Of a stretch of DNA of 40,038 nucleotides, positions 1 through 10,806 are shown piece after piece (position 1 is the first letter of the stretch; each line of letters opens with the position of its first letter). The notes below the pieces were generated by a model. That model searched no databases and was not told the DNA's origin. It worked only from the letters and a program-made list of their open reading frames with translations. Made by a program: the position numbers and the translations under genes. This stretch comes from Holosporaceae bacterium (GTDB lineage Bacteria > Pseudomonadota > Alphaproteobacteria > UBA3830): NCBI GenBank assembly GCA_031288225.1, contig JAITRU010000005.1:1-40038 (forward strand), written 5' to 3'.

Positions 1-108
1 TATCGTGGTCGGCGATAAATGAAAAATTTTCGACGCTTTTCTTATGCTATTTCCATTCATATTACAAAAGGTTAGCACATCTTGCCGATATTCAACGCTA
101 TGGTACAT
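1..108 (-). pseudogene. IS630-like transposase, N-terminal part only (runs off the left edge)
   Basis: Starting at the ATG complementary to 106-108, the minus strand is open for 36 codons to the window edge. The peptide begins MYHSVEYRQDVLTFC and continues with a Gly-Asn-Ser-Ile-Arg-Lys-Ala-Ser helix-turn-helix pattern ending LSPTTI. This is the typical opening of IS630/Tc1-like transposases (a tyrosine-x-Val-(D/E)-(F/Y)-R start followed by a helix-turn-helix that binds the element's terminal repeats). A good Shine-Dalgarno sequence (AGGAGAG) lies 6 nt upstream. Whether the element is complete cannot be told from this window; it is listed as a fragment because only the N-terminus is visible. 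Confidence 0.6.
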
Positions 109-212
109 AATTACTCTCCTGATAAACCAATAGCATTGTAACACATTTTTCCCGACGCGACTATATCAGGCTAATTATTGCGCCAATGAATGCGCTTTCA
201 AAGTAGATCATG

Positions 213-1305
<1,093 letters not shown>

Positions 1306-1320
1306 TTATCCCATAGATGG

Positions 1321-3213
1321 CTAGGATTCCAGAAAGCCCTTCAGTTTTCTGGATCTGCTCGGATGTTTTAGCTTGCGCAACGCTTTCGCTTCGATTTGTC
1401 GAATACGTTCTCGAGTAACAGCAAACTGCTGGCCAACTTCTTCCAGAGTATGATCAGTATTCATGCCTATGCCGAAGCGCATTCTTAAAACTCGCTCTTC
1501 TCGTGGGGTTAAACTAGCCAACACCAATGTAGTTGTTTCGCGCAGATTGGAACTAACAGCGTGTTCTACCGGCAATGTGATGTTTTTATCTTCAATAAAG
1601 TCTCCCAAATGCGAATCTTCTTCGTCTCCTATCTGAGATTCTAGACTAATTGGCTCCTTTGCAATTTTTAGAACTTTTCTTACTTTCTCCGCCGGCATGT
1701 GAAGTCTAGCGGCAATTTCTTCCGGAGTTGGTTCACGGCCGATTTCGTTCAGCACTTGGCGGGAAGATCTAATGATTTTGTTGATGGTTTCTATCATATG
1801 GACAGGAATTCTGATGGTTCTTGCCTGGTCGGCAATGGATCTTGTAATCGCCTGTCGAATCCACCAGGTAGCATAGGTGGAGAATTTATAACCCCTTCGG
1901 TATTCGAATTTATCCACAGCCTTCATGAGGCCTATATTCCCTTCTTGAATGAGATCAAGAAATTGCAAACCACGGTTGGTATACTTTTTTGCGATGGAAA
2001 TAACCAGCCTCAGGTTGGCTTCTATCATCCCTTTCTTAGCATGGTTGGTCCCCCGTTCTCCTTTCTGGATATGAGCGACAGTTTTTCGAAAAACCCCGAT
2101 GGGCAAAGCGACTGTCTGTTCTATTAACGTAGCTAACTCCTGATTGTTTTTAACATGCTGGGCATGTTCGTCAAAAAACTTCTTCCAGTTGGGGAATTTC
2201 ATCAGATAAGTTCCCCATTCTGGGCAGGTTTCATTGCCGTAATAATTTTTCAAAAATCTATCTCGGCTAATGCTGCAGTCCTGGGCTAATTTCAAGAGAA
2301 GAGACTCACTCTTAATTAATTTCCTATTTAATGTATAAAGTTCTTCGCAGAGTTCATTAATGGCCTTCTGATTAAGCTTAAGTTCCTGTACTGTAGCAAT
2401 TAGCTCCTCCCGCAACTCTTTCACTTCTTTTTCATTTACGGTGTCCAGAGCATGATGCATTTTACCGTTGATGTCGATGGCTTTTTCAAATAACGATAGC
2501 ACAACGGGTAAGAGAGTTTCTTCATCGAGGGTTATGGCTTCAAATTTATCCATTCCCACTGAGCTCACGTTTGCATCGATATCTGACATATCATCATCGA
2601 CATCGTCGTCCTTTGATAAATCATCATTTAGCGATTCCTTATCCGGAGAACCAGAATCCAATTGAATAACATTCCGTAGCAGAACCTTCTTGTTTTGTAG
2701 ATCCACCATCCATTGATCAAATTTCTTAAAAGTTAGTGGGCTTGAACACAATCCCTTTAACACTTCCACAGATCCCTGTTCAATTTTTTTGGCTAATTCA
2801 ATTTCACCATCTCTGGATAATAGCTCAACGTTTCCCATTTCCCGCAGATACATGCGAACTGGATCGTCCGTGCGCATAAGATCCTGCTGCTGATCGCTAG
2901 TCGCATCCACAGAGGTTGCCGTGGTTCCATTTTCTTCCGAAATGGCCTCCACATCTTCAGTTTCCAATAGCTGAATTCCCATATCAGATATGCTAGAAAT
3001 TGCAATTTCAATTTGCTCCGAAGAAAATTTTTCCTTTGGCAGTACATCATTCATCTCATCATAGGTTATGTATCCACGCTCTTTACCTAGGGTTAGTAAC
3101 CTTTTTAAATCCGCTTCATAGCTTTCTTCTGCCGAAACACCACTGCTCACGGTCTCTGGCTTTGCATCTAAAAAATTTTGCGATTTTGCTGTAATTTGTT
3201 GAGTAGACATCAT
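1321..3213 (-). CDS. rpoD: RNA polymerase primary sigma factor (sigma-70)
   Basis: This is the housekeeping sigma factor that directs RNA polymerase to most promoters. Region 1.1 covers about residues 30-90 and region 1.2 starts near 115 ([12 protein letters not shown]). A non-conserved insert follows, with an aspartate-rich stretch at 198-212. Region 2 is at 396-466 and includes the -10 recognition and melting segment ([18 protein letters not shown]). Region 3 is at about 467-545 and region 4 at 560-630, with the helix-turn-helix [20 protein letters not shown]. The 630-residue length is normal. The start overlaps the dnaG stop by 4 nt (ATGA) behind GGGAGAA, so translation is probably coupled. 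A second ATG follows immediately, so the start could be one codon later. Confidence 0.98.
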   Translation of the reverse strand: MMSTQQITAKSQNFLDAKPETVSSGVSAEESYEADLKRLLTLGKERGYITYDEMNDVLPKEKFSSEQIEIAISSISDMGIQLLETEDVEAISEENGTTATSVDATSDQQQDLMRTDDPVRMYLREMGNVELLSRDGEIELAKKIEQGSVEVLKGLCSSPLTFKKFDQWMVDLQNKKVLLRNVIQLDSGSPDKESLNDDLSKDDDVDDDMSDIDANVSSVGMDKFEAITLDEETLLPVVLSLFEKAIDINGKMHHALDTVNEKEVKELREELIATVQELKLNQKAINELCEELYTLNRKLIKSESLLLKLAQDCSISRDRFLKNYYGNETCPEWGTYLMKFPNWKKFFDEHAQHVKNNQELATLIEQTVALPIGVFRKTVAHIQKGERGTNHAKKGMIEANLRLVISIAKKYTNRGLQFLDLIQEGNIGLMKAVDKFEYRRGYKFSTYATWWIRQAITRSIADQARTIRIPVHMIETINKIIRSSRQVLNEIGREPTPEEIAARLHMPAEKVRKVLKIAKEPISLESQIGDEEDSHLGDFIEDKNITLPVEHAVSSNLRETTTLVLASLTPREERVLRMRFGIGMNTDHTLEEVGQQFAVTRERIRQIEAKALRKLKHPSRSRKLKGFLES

Positions 3214-5003
3214 TTCTCCCGCTTGGTTTCAATGCCGTTTGTTGTTGAAAAAAACTCTTTTCTCAAAGCTTTTAATCTTAGCCAATCATTGTCAGAGAAC
3301 GTAGATTTTAACCTAGCTGTTGCATTTTGTAAATCCTCGATCATCACAAGATCCGTTGAATATTTCCTGAACAATTCATGCCATCCATTGATAACTTCCT
3401 CTTCGGGAGAATTTTTTCCAATAAACTTAGCATGAATCTCAATGTTTCTTGAAAAATCAGCAATATTATTCTGCAATATAAGCATATGCTCAAAATATGT
3501 TTTGCGATCACCATTAGCAAGATATTTCCCATAGCACTCCATTATTTTTCCTTGCTGTGTCCTTAAATCAGCTGTTGCAAAATTTATCTGGGCAAAATTT
3601 TCAATAACCTCATCAATAATATATGGATGATTTATAATGGTGACAATAAGTATTTTTTCCATCGTATTTCGCATGGGAACCACCGATGGTACGCGTTCTT
3701 TTCCTAGACACGTATTTCTTTTTCTTGCTGCGTAATATAGCTCATTGCCTTTTTGTTTAACTGCATTGGTGTACAACTTTTTTATTGAAAAATCCTTTAT
3801 ATTCTCAATTTTATCCATAATTTTCTTTATGACCGCCGCCTTCTGTTCCGGACTTTCTGATGGATTCAGCAAAAATCCCCCATCCCACAGCCATTCCAAA
3901 AGGGGCTGGGCATCTGCAATGGATTTTGCAATGACATCGGATTGTCCGTCGTGTATCAGAGAATCTGGATCGCTTCCCTGCGGCAATTTCGCAATTTTAA
4001 ACGATTTGCCCGGCTGCAGCAATGGCAGTATTTTGTCTAGCCAACGGTAGGACGCTTTAATTCCAGCTTCATCTCCATCTAATAATAAAATTGGACAATC
4101 GCATACTTGCCAGCACATATTTATCTGGGTTTCGCTGATGGATGTGCCCAAAGGCGCTACGGTTACGTCAAATCCTGCCTGATGCATAGAAATTACGTCC
4201 AAATATCCTTCCACTAAAATCATATTTTTGTTTGAGCTGCTTTTGGCCATGGAGTAGCCGTACAGGTTCTTGTTCTTGATAAATACTTCAGATTCTGGAG
4301 AATTAATGTACTTTGCTACATTAGTTGCAGATTTCCCGAGATATCTGCCGCCAAACCCCACACATTTGCCGCCTCTGTTCAAAATTGGAAATATTAGTCG
4401 CCCAGCGAATCTGTTAATCAATCCCGAGCTACCGGATTCAACAAATATACCGGTTTTCATGATCACATCGGTGGAGAATTTTCTGCTTTTTAAAAAAGCG
4501 ATCAGCGCGTCGTTGTCGCCGCCAAAGCCCAAAGAAAATTTTTCGACAAATTTCAAAGAAATTCCCCGGGATTCCAGATATTGCCTCGCAGTTGATTCGG
4601 CACCGGCCGATAATTGCTCTGCAAACCAATTCTTTGCGGTATTAAGTGCTGAGCATATGATCTCATCGTTACTTTCAGCAAGTCCTGCTGATGCGTAGTA
4701 AGTCTTAGGAATTGAGATGCCATAGGTGTTGGCAATAAATTCAACGGATTCTGAAAATGACAACTTTTCCGTTTCCATGACAAAATTAAAAATATCGCCC
4801 CGGGATCCGCAGCCAAAGCAATAATAGTATTCAGACTCACGATTAATTTTGAAGGATGGAGTTTTTTCTGAATGGAAAGGACATAGCCCAAACCAATCTC
4901 GTCCAGATTTTTTCAGCTTCACTTTTCGAGAAACTATCTCAAAAATCGAAATTCTTTCCTTCAGATAATTAACAAAATCCTTGCGTGTTTGTTTTGATTG
5001 CAT
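3210..5003 (-). CDS. dnaG: DNA primase
   Basis: This enzyme synthesises the RNA primers for DNA replication at the fork with DnaB helicase. The CHC2 zinc site is seen as C41, H44, C62 and C65. The catalytic core has the conserved [10 protein letters not shown] segment at about 198. The Toprim metal-binding motifs are VEGYLDV (264-270) and DGDEAG (309-314). The C-terminal part (about 430-597) is the divergent helicase-binding region. The 597-residue length is typical. It is followed directly by rpoD with a 4-nt overlap, a version of the classical macromolecular-synthesis operon with no rpsU visible. The Shine-Dalgarno sequence is weak. Confidence 0.97.
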   Translation of the reverse strand: MQSKQTRKDFVNYLKERISIFEIVSRKVKLKKSGRDWFGLCPFHSEKTPSFKINRESEYYYCFGCGSRGDIFNFVMETEKLSFSESVEFIANTYGISIPKTYYASAGLAESNDEIICSALNTAKNWFAEQLSAGAESTARQYLESRGISLKFVEKFSLGFGGDNDALIAFLKSRKFSTDVIMKTGIFVESGSSGLINRFAGRLIFPILNRGGKCVGFGGRYLGKSATNVAKYINSPESEVFIKNKNLYGYSMAKSSSNKNMILVEGYLDVISMHQAGFDVTVAPLGTSISETQINMCWQVCDCPILLLDGDEAGIKASYRWLDKILPLLQPGKSFKIAKLPQGSDPDSLIHDGQSDVIAKSIADAQPLLEWLWDGGFLLNPSESPEQKAAVIKKIMDKIENIKDFSIKKLYTNAVKQKGNELYYAARKRNTCLGKERVPSVVPMRNTMEKILIVTIINHPYIIDEVIENFAQINFATADLRTQQGKIMECYGKYLANGDRKTYFEHMLILQNNIADFSRNIEIHAKFIGKNSPEEEVINGWHELFRKYSTDLVMIEDLQNATARLKSTFSDNDWLRLKALRKEFFSTTNGIETKREK

Positions 5004-5069
5004 CTGTCTTACATTATTTCGTAGTTCTACATAGACCCATCAAAAAAATTCTATGGCGAATACATTACC

Positions 5070-6347
5070 TTAATTCTGCAACGTTTTTCGCTGCAATGTT
5101 TTCAGGATATTATCTAGTTTGCTGGAGTTTTGCTTCCTTTCGCATCCCTTGCTCACAGATTTTTCCAATCTCAGGTTTTTGACTATGGCTTTTAGGCGCT
5201 GCCCAAATACAATCATCTGGTCGATATTGGATTCGGCAGAAAAGCTAATCCTGATGGTGCAGGCCGGCAATTTTCCGTTGGGATCAATGGCCGCAATCAC
5301 GTTGGATTTTTCCTGACCAGCACAGGAACAGCCAGCTGAAAATGAATAATTCGCCATGCGTTTGAGAATGTCGGACAACATCACACCATCAATGGAAACG
5401 GACAATATGTGAGACGGAGTTGAGGAATTGATGTGAATTTTCTCTATTTTCAGCAACTCTGCCGCTAACACAGCAAATATATGACATACTCTCTCGCCAT
5501 CAAATTTAAAATCCTGTACGGCAGCGGCAAAAGCGGCAATCAACGGCGTCGGCTTTGTGCCCGGAAAAAAAACATCACCGGATCCAAACAGTATTGGTTG
5601 CAGCTTTTGAGGATCCCGCACATACAAGGCCGCAATGCCCTTGGGAGCACCGATCTTGTGACCAGCAACAGTCAATAAATCAATGCGCATGGCATTCACA
5701 TCTATATCATACTTGCAAAAAGCCTGCGCGGCATCCACGTGAAACATTATACCGTGTCGCCGAGCAATTTCTCCAATTTTTTTTACATCCTGCAGTGTCC
5801 CGATTTCGCTGTTGAACATCTGAATGGAAATAAGCTTAGTGCTGGGTGTAATGCTTTGGCGCAATTGCCGTAGATCAACATTACCATATTCATCAACATT
5901 CAAATATGTTACTCTGTATCCTTCTGATTCCAGATGCTTAAACACATTCAACACACTTTTGTGCTCAATTTTTGATGTGATCAAATGGCATCCGTGGTTT
6001 TTGCGCGCAACACCTAGGATGGCGATGTTGTTGGCAACTGTGGCACTGTTGATAAAGTGTATATGACCGGAATCTGCATTGATTTTTTTACCAACAATCG
6101 CGGCAGATGCGCATTCCAAGTCGGCCATTTTTTTTGCGTGAGAATTTGTGCCGGAGGAGTTTCCTCGCCACTTGCTAACATTAACGAACGCGTTTAGGGA
6201 TTTTTCCCCAATGGGAAAAGATGACGCGTAATCCAGAAAAACGCGTTCTTCACCGATTTCCGCGTTCATATTTCCGCTATTGTTACTAAGATTTACCAAA
6301 GAACATGATGCTAGCAACAAAAAAACGACGACAAATAACCGATTCAC
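5070..6347 (-). CDS. Cysteine desulfurase-like (NifS/IscS family) PLP enzyme with lipoprotein-like N-terminus
   Basis: The family removes sulfur from cysteine for Fe-S clusters or tRNA thiolation. Visible family features include FLDYASSFP near 37, the active-site histidine in SKIEHKSVLN, HVDAAQAF (PLP ring contacts), the Schiff-base lysine in VAGHKIGAPKG, and a cysteine-bearing loop FSAGCSCAGQ where the persulfide cysteine is expected. Unusually, residues 1-16 read as a signal peptide with a lipobox (hydrophobic stretch then LLASC). The GTG start overlaps the pgsA stop by 4 nt and has AGAGAG about 10 nt upstream. A start at Met27 would give a normal cytosolic enzyme, but it has no convincing Shine-Dalgarno. 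Exported versus cytosolic location is therefore open. I give no iscS or nifS symbol because no Fe-S assembly genes adjoin it. Confidence 0.85.
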   Translation of the reverse strand: MNRLFVVVFLLLASCSLVNLSNNSGNMNAEIGEERVFLDYASSFPIGEKSLNAFVNVSKWRGNSSGTNSHAKKMADLECASAAIVGKKINADSGHIHFINSATVANNIAILGVARKNHGCHLITSKIEHKSVLNVFKHLESEGYRVTYLNVDEYGNVDLRQLRQSITPSTKLISIQMFNSEIGTLQDVKKIGEIARRHGIMFHVDAAQAFCKYDIDVNAMRIDLLTVAGHKIGAPKGIAALYVRDPQKLQPILFGSGDVFFPGTKPTPLIAAFAAAVQDFKFDGERVCHIFAVLAAELLKIEKIHINSSTPSHILSVSIDGVMLSDILKRMANYSFSAGCSCAGQEKSNVIAAIDPNGKLPACTIRISFSAESNIDQMIVFGQRLKAIVKNLRLEKSVSKGCERKQNSSKLDNILKTLQRKTLQN

Positions 6348-6979
6348 TTTTTCTGAACTCTCTTTTTTTGCTGCCGATCCAGGGTAGGTGTTTTTCCCGT
6401 AAAAACAATGGAATTTGCATCAAGGGAATTTGCACTGTTGAATATGCGAATAATACCGAATTTGAGGTATCTTGCTCCCGTAAAAACCGTCATGAACACA
6501 GCAAACCATAACAGCACCAGTCCAATCTCCTTTATTTCCGTAATGTCCGGAAACATCGCTGAACACAGCAGACATGACACGGACATCATCTGCATTGCGG
6601 TCTTCCATTTAGCATATTTTGTAACCGGAATTATCATCTGCATTTCTGCTAAAAATTGCCGCAATCCGGAAACTATGATTTCTCTTGCCAAGAGTATGCA
6701 GGCGGCAATCAAATGCGTCCCTTCCACAGACCCTGTACCTGCGAGCATCAGCAAAATTGTTGAAACCAAAAGCTTATCGGCAATGGGATCCAGGAATCGA
6801 CCAAAGGCTGATACTTGCTTCCATTGTCGAGCAAAATACCCGTCAAAAAAATCCGTGATACATGCACAAACAAACAACGTTGTTGCAGATAGATGCGCCC
6901 AAAAGCCATCGAAGTAAAAACAAGCAACAATAAAGGGTATAGAAAAAATTCTCGATAACGTCAGCAAGTTAGGCAGCAT
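6344..6979 (-). CDS. pgsA: CDP-diacylglycerol--glycerol-3-phosphate 3-phosphatidyltransferase
   Basis: This integral membrane enzyme makes phosphatidylglycerophosphate, the first committed step to phosphatidylglycerol and cardiolipin. The CDP-alcohol phosphotransferase signature DG-x2-AR-x8-G-x3-D-x3-D is complete (DGYFAR through GRFLDPIAD). There are about five or six hydrophobic segments. I chose the ATG at 6979 (MLPNLLTLSR), because GAGGGG lies 6 nt upstream and homologues begin with this sequence; an ATG 18 codons earlier (7033) is also open. The charged C-terminal tail (Lys/Arg/Gln-rich) is slightly longer than usual. It is the first gene of the minus-strand block and overlaps the next gene by 4 nt. 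Confidence 0.93.
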   Translation of the reverse strand: MLPNLLTLSRIFSIPFIVACFYFDGFWAHLSATTLFVCACITDFFDGYFARQWKQVSAFGRFLDPIADKLLVSTILLMLAGTGSVEGTHLIAACILLAREIIVSGLRQFLAEMQMIIPVTKYAKWKTAMQMMSVSCLLCSAMFPDITEIKEIGLVLLWFAVFMTVFTGARYLKFGIIRIFNSANSLDANSIVFTGKTPTLDRQQKKRVQKK

Positions 6980-7128
6980 GACTAGCCCCTCGTTCATATA
7001 TCCAAGCATAAGCGATGTTGCAAAAAACCTCAATCCAAAAAAAATGCATAATCGCAGGTGCGCTAAGCACAGCAGTGATTGTATTGAAGATTATGCCAAT
7101 ATCTTGCAAATCTTAGCGGAAAAAATAG

Positions 7129-7159
7129 TTGGGCAATTTAGGAGAAAAGATGTTATACT
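7129..7159 (+). promoter_or_regulatory. Putative promoter of tRNA-Leu/kdsB
   Basis: An extended -10 (TG-T-TATACT, hexamer 7154-7159) lies 32 nt before the mature tRNA. A TTGGGC at 7129-7134 could serve as -35, but the 19-nt spacer is long, so the extended -10 may carry most of the strength. Identified by eye only. Confidence 0.45.
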
Positions 7160-7190
7160 TTGTTCCAATTACTACCTGGGTTTTGTGTTT

Positions 7191-7278
7191 GTGGCCGTGG
7201 CGGAATTTGGTAGACGCTCAGCGTTGAGGTCGCTGTGGAGTAAAATCCGTGGAAGTTCGAGTCTTCTCGGCCGCACCA
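7191..7278 (+). tRNA. tRNA-Leu (anticodon GAG)
   Basis: The acceptor stem GTGGCCG (7191-7197) pairs with CGGCCGC (one G-T pair), followed by discriminator A and an encoded CCA. The anticodon stem is CAGCG/CGCTG with loop TTGAGGT, giving anticodon GAG, which reads CUC and CUU. A long variable arm (class II) and the T-loop GTTCGAGTC confirm a leucine tRNA of 88 nt. It lies 53 nt upstream of kdsB on the same strand. Confidence 0.95.
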
Positions 7279-7331
7279 TTCTCTTTTGGGTTGTAAAAAA
7301 CAGTCGATGTGGTATGTTGTGGGGAAGTTTA

Positions 7332-8072
7332 ATGTCTAATAATACTTTGATAATAATTCCTGCTCGCCTAGCCTCCAGTAGATTGGACAGAAAAATGTTG
7401 GCAGACATTGCTGGAGAGCCTTTGATCCTGAGGACTTATCGCAGTGCTGTCTCCGCTGAAGTAGCTGATGTTATTGTGGCATGTGATGGCGAAGAGATTG
7501 CTTCTGTGATTCGCAGTGCTGGCGGAACGGCCATCATAACTGATCCGCATTTGCCTTCCGGAATGGATCGCGTGTGTGCTGCCTACGAAGAATATCAAAA
7601 AATCAACGGTGAATATGATTGTGTAGTTAACCTGCAGGGAGACTTGCCTTTTATCACAGCAGAATTCATAAAAGCAGGCATAGAAGGTCTCTGCGAGTTT
7701 GATTATGATATGCACACGCTGGCTACTCCTATAACAGATGATTCTTATGTTAAAAATCAAGTAGTTAAGCCGGTGATTGCATTTTCTTCCGCCAACAGTG
7801 GGCGTGCCATTTATTTCAGTCGCAGCGTTGTTCCTGTTGGTGGTCCCTATTACCATCATGTGGGGATCTATTATTTTAGGCCCTGTGCACTCAGAAAGTT
7901 TGTGGCATTGCCTCCGAGTCCTTTGGAGTTGTCGGAAAAATTAGAACAGCTGCGGGCGCTCGAAAATGCCATGACGATTGGTATTACGGTGGTGCGGAAG
8001 GCTATGCCCATAAGCGTTGATGTTTCTGAAGATTTATTGCGGGCGCGGAAATATTTTGCTGATAACTGTTAG
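7332..8072 (+). CDS. kdsB: 3-deoxy-manno-octulosonate cytidylyltransferase (CMP-Kdo synthetase)
   Basis: This enzyme activates Kdo with CTP to CMP-Kdo for the inner core of lipopolysaccharide, so the organism probably makes at least Kdo-lipid A. The nucleotide-binding signature IIIPARLASSRLDRKML is at residues 7-23. The NLQGDLPF motif, where the metal-binding aspartate of the family lies, is near 98, and the DVSEDLLRAR motif is near the C-terminus. The length of 246 residues is normal. The start is the ATG at 7332 with GGGGAAG upstream; the frame is open further back, but that part is the tRNA gene. Confidence 0.94.
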   Translation: MSNNTLIIIPARLASSRLDRKMLADIAGEPLILRTYRSAVSAEVADVIVACDGEEIASVIRSAGGTAIITDPHLPSGMDRVCAAYEEYQKINGEYDCVVNLQGDLPFITAEFIKAGIEGLCEFDYDMHTLATPITDDSYVKNQVVKPVIAFSSANSGRAIYFSRSVVPVGGPYYHHVGIYYFRPCALRKFVALPPSPLELSEKLEQLRALENAMTIGITVVRKAMPISVDVSEDLLRARKYFADNC

Positions 8073-8136
8073 AAAAATATATTGTTATGCATTTATGCTT
8101 GTCTATGGGGCCCTTGATTGATTTTTTGAGGTAGCA

Positions 8137-9672
8137 ATGTTTGTAAAAAATGTGTCCTTTGTAACTAGCCCAAGTCTTGGAGGTAGTTTGGTTGTTGGAA
8201 TCTACGAGGATGGGACCGTTGGGGCCGGCGCCGATGTTCTTGGTGGTAAAATCGTTGATGAAATAGCTCAGTATGTGCGCAAAACATCGTTTTACGGCAA
8301 ACTATTCGAATCTTTCTCCTTTGTGTCTTCGTTCGGTGAACATAATCACGTGTTAGTCATTGGTCTTGGAAAATTCAATGCGCAATTTTCCGATCTTGAT
8401 CTGGAAAAGATCGGTGCCGCCATATACACCGGTGTTAAAAAATTAGACAAGAAAGCTTCTGTGGCTATTGGTGATTCTGATATAAAATCTAATGCAAAGA
8501 TGCCGCAGTTGCTGCTGGCTTTTGGTTCACTGCTGAAATCCTGGGATTTTGACAAGTATAAACCCACAAAAAATGAAAAGGTAAAACTGTCAACGTTGGA
8601 GTTCTGCACCGGCAATGTTGCGGATGCGGAATTTGAATTTAAGAAATACAAAAACATAGCGGATGCTGTGTTCTTGGCGCGTTCGGTTGTGTCGGAGCCG
8701 GCCAATGTCATCAATCCCCTAAGCCTGGCTGCTATTGCAGAGCAGGAACTGGCTCCGCTGGGTATAAATATCAAGGTATTGGACCCGAAAGTCATGCAGG
8801 ATCTTGGCATGAATGCATTGCTCGGAGTTGCTCAGGGAAGCGCCAATGAACCGCGGATGGCGGTTTTATCCTGGAATGGAGGTGATGCATCTGATAAGCC
8901 GGTCGCATTTGTCGGGAAAGGCGTTACCTTTGATAGCGGTGGCATCAGCCTAAAACCAGAAGAAAATATGCACGAAATGACCTACGATATGGCGGGATCT
9001 GGTGTGGTGTTGGGTTTGTTGAAAGCTGTTGCCCTTAACAAATTGCCTATAAATGTTGTTGGCATAATGGCCATGGTGGAGAATATGCCGTCAGGAACGG
9101 CTCAACGTCCAGGTGATATAGTGAAAACTATGTCTGGTAAGACTGTGGAGATCAGAAGCACCGATGCCGAAGGCCGCTTGGTGTTGGCGGATGCTATTTG
9201 GTATGTGGAGGAAAAATTTTCACCAAAAATTATAATAGACATTGCAACCCTTACGGGTGCTATTGTTGTGGCTTTGGGGCATGAGTTTGCCGGTCTATTT
9301 ACCAATAGCGATGAATTGGCAAAGCAGCTCATTGAGTCGGGAGATGCTACCGGTGAAAAAATCTGGCGAATGCCGCTTACGGAGCATTTCGATAAAAGCA
9401 TAAATTCCGAGGTGGCCGATATGTTGAATACCAGCAAACCATCCACTCGCGGTGGGTCAATTACAGCAGCTCAATTCATCAAAAGATTTATTCGAGATGT
9501 TAGTTGGGCGCATTTGGATATTGCCGGAGTTGAATGCACATCTGACGAGATTTTTGTCTGTACCAACGGCGCAACCGGATTTGGCGTGCATTTGTTGTAT
9601 GACTTTCTTGAGCGTATGTTGCCGATTGATTGTGTCTTGTCGTCACCGTTGCTGCGCCGTTCGGAAGCATAG
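8137..9672 (+). CDS. pepA: Leucyl (M17) aminopeptidase
   Basis: This two-metal cytosolic aminopeptidase removes N-terminal residues from peptides; in some bacteria it also helps site-specific recombination as a DNA-binding protein. The N-terminal macro-like domain spans residues 1-170. The catalytic domain has GKGVTFDSGG with ligands K261 and D266, D284 (MTYDMAG), and D343 and E345 in STDAEGRL, with the catalytic Arg347. All metal ligands are present and the length (511) is close to the usual ~500. The ATG follows GAGGTAGCA. Confidence 0.95.
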   Translation: MFVKNVSFVTSPSLGGSLVVGIYEDGTVGAGADVLGGKIVDEIAQYVRKTSFYGKLFESFSFVSSFGEHNHVLVIGLGKFNAQFSDLDLEKIGAAIYTGVKKLDKKASVAIGDSDIKSNAKMPQLLLAFGSLLKSWDFDKYKPTKNEKVKLSTLEFCTGNVADAEFEFKKYKNIADAVFLARSVVSEPANVINPLSLAAIAEQELAPLGINIKVLDPKVMQDLGMNALLGVAQGSANEPRMAVLSWNGGDASDKPVAFVGKGVTFDSGGISLKPEENMHEMTYDMAGSGVVLGLLKAVALNKLPINVVGIMAMVENMPSGTAQRPGDIVKTMSGKTVEIRSTDAEGRLVLADAIWYVEEKFSPKIIIDIATLTGAIVVALGHEFAGLFTNSDELAKQLIESGDATGEKIWRMPLTEHFDKSINSEVADMLNTSKPSTRGGSITAAQFIKRFIRDVSWAHLDIAGVECTSDEIFVCTNGATGFGVHLLYDFLERMLPIDCVLSSPLLRRSEA

Positions 9673-9694
9673 AATGTTGGTGCTGAGTTTGTGC

Positions 9695-9709
9695 GTTCCA
9701 TTTTTGTTT
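9695..9709 (+). promoter_or_regulatory. Possible degenerate LexA (SOS) box before recA
   Basis: The sequence GTTC-N7-GTTT, 20 nt before the recA start, differs at one position from the alphaproteobacterial LexA box GTTC-N7-GTTC. The position suits recA repression. The match is short and occurs in T-rich DNA, so chance is possible. Confidence 0.3.
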
Positions 9710-9728
9710 TATTACTATGGAGTTATTG

Positions 9729-10745
9729 ATGGATAAAGAAAAAGCGCTCGAAGCTGCGTTGTCTCAGATAGAGAAAGCATTTGGAAAGGGATCCATTATG
9801 AAACTGGGACAGAGGGGATCTGTCCTGGAAGAGATAGAGACGATATCTACCGGGTCAATTGGGCTGGACATGGCGCTGGGCATAGGTGGATTCCCAAAGG
9901 GGCGCATAATCGAAGTTTTTGGTCCCGAAAGTTCCGGCAAAACTACGCTGGCGCTCCATGCCGTTGCAGAATCCCAGAAAAAGGGAGGCTCCTGTGCTTA
10001 CATTGATGCTGAACATGCCCTTGACCCAATATATGCCAGGAATCTCGGTGTAGATGTGGATTCTTTGGTGTTATCTCAGCCGGACACCGGCGAGCAAGCC
10101 TTGGAAATTGCCGATACATTAGTGAGATCGGGAGCCGTTGATATTATTGTCATAGACAGTGTTGCAGCGCTGGTGCCGAGAGCTGAGATAGAAGGGGAAA
10201 TGGGAGATTCACATATGGGATTGCAGGCGCGTTTGATGAGTCAGGCTTTGCGAAAGCTGACGGCCACCGTATCCAAGTCAAATTCCATAATGATTTTCAT
10301 AAATCAGATTCGCATGAAGATAGGCGTTATGTTTGGTAATCCAGAAACCACAACCGGTGGGAATGCTCTGAAATTTTATGCTTCCGTCCGGATAGACATT
10401 CGCAGAATTGGTACTTTGAAGGAGAAGGAACAAATTGTAGGAAATCAGGTTCGGGTGAAGGTTGTGAAAAACAAAGTCGCACCACCGTTCAAAATTGTGG
10501 ATTTCGACATTATTTATGGAGAAGGTATTTCAAAGTTTGGTGAATTGATAGATATCGGAGTTAAAATTAATGTCGTTGAAAAATCAGGCTCCTGGTACTC
10601 CTTCGGCGATCAAAAGTTGGGACAAGGAAAAGAAGCTGCACGCCAATATCTTAAGGAACATCCCGATGTTGCTGATAAAATTGAGCACCTTATTCGCAAT
10701 AATGGTGAACTTGTGTCCGGAGTTACAGAAACTATTGTTGAATAG
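9729..10745 (+). CDS. recA: Recombinase RecA
   Basis: RecA is the ATP-dependent strand-exchange protein for homologous recombination and co-protease for LexA. Walker A is GPESSGKTT near residue 65 and Walker [11 protein letters not shown] near 140. The MAW-type loop with [17 protein letters not shown] and the L2 region with [22 protein letters not shown] are intact. Start 9729 is preferred because GGAG lies 7 nt upstream and homologues begin [11 protein letters not shown]; an in-frame ATG at 9717 is the alternative. At 338 residues it is slightly shorter than many, with a short C-terminal tail. Confidence 0.98.
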   Translation: MDKEKALEAALSQIEKAFGKGSIMKLGQRGSVLEEIETISTGSIGLDMALGIGGFPKGRIIEVFGPESSGKTTLALHAVAESQKKGGSCAYIDAEHALDPIYARNLGVDVDSLVLSQPDTGEQALEIADTLVRSGAVDIIVIDSVAALVPRAEIEGEMGDSHMGLQARLMSQALRKLTATVSKSNSIMIFINQIRMKIGVMFGNPETTTGGNALKFYASVRIDIRRIGTLKEKEQIVGNQVRVKVVKNKVAPPFKIVDFDIIYGEGISKFGELIDIGVKINVVEKSGSWYSFGDQKLGQGKEAARQYLKEHPDVADKIEHLIRNNGELVSGVTETIVE

Positions 10746-10806
10746 CCAGAAAATTGAGCAATGGAAGCGCCTTCATTTGGAAAAGGAAGACTAGTAGGGA
10801 AGTGTG

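Noticed and set aside
6978-7331. Upstream extension of the kdsB reading frame
   Set aside because: It runs through the tRNA-Leu gene and across the pgsA start; the family start and a good ribosome site are at 7332.
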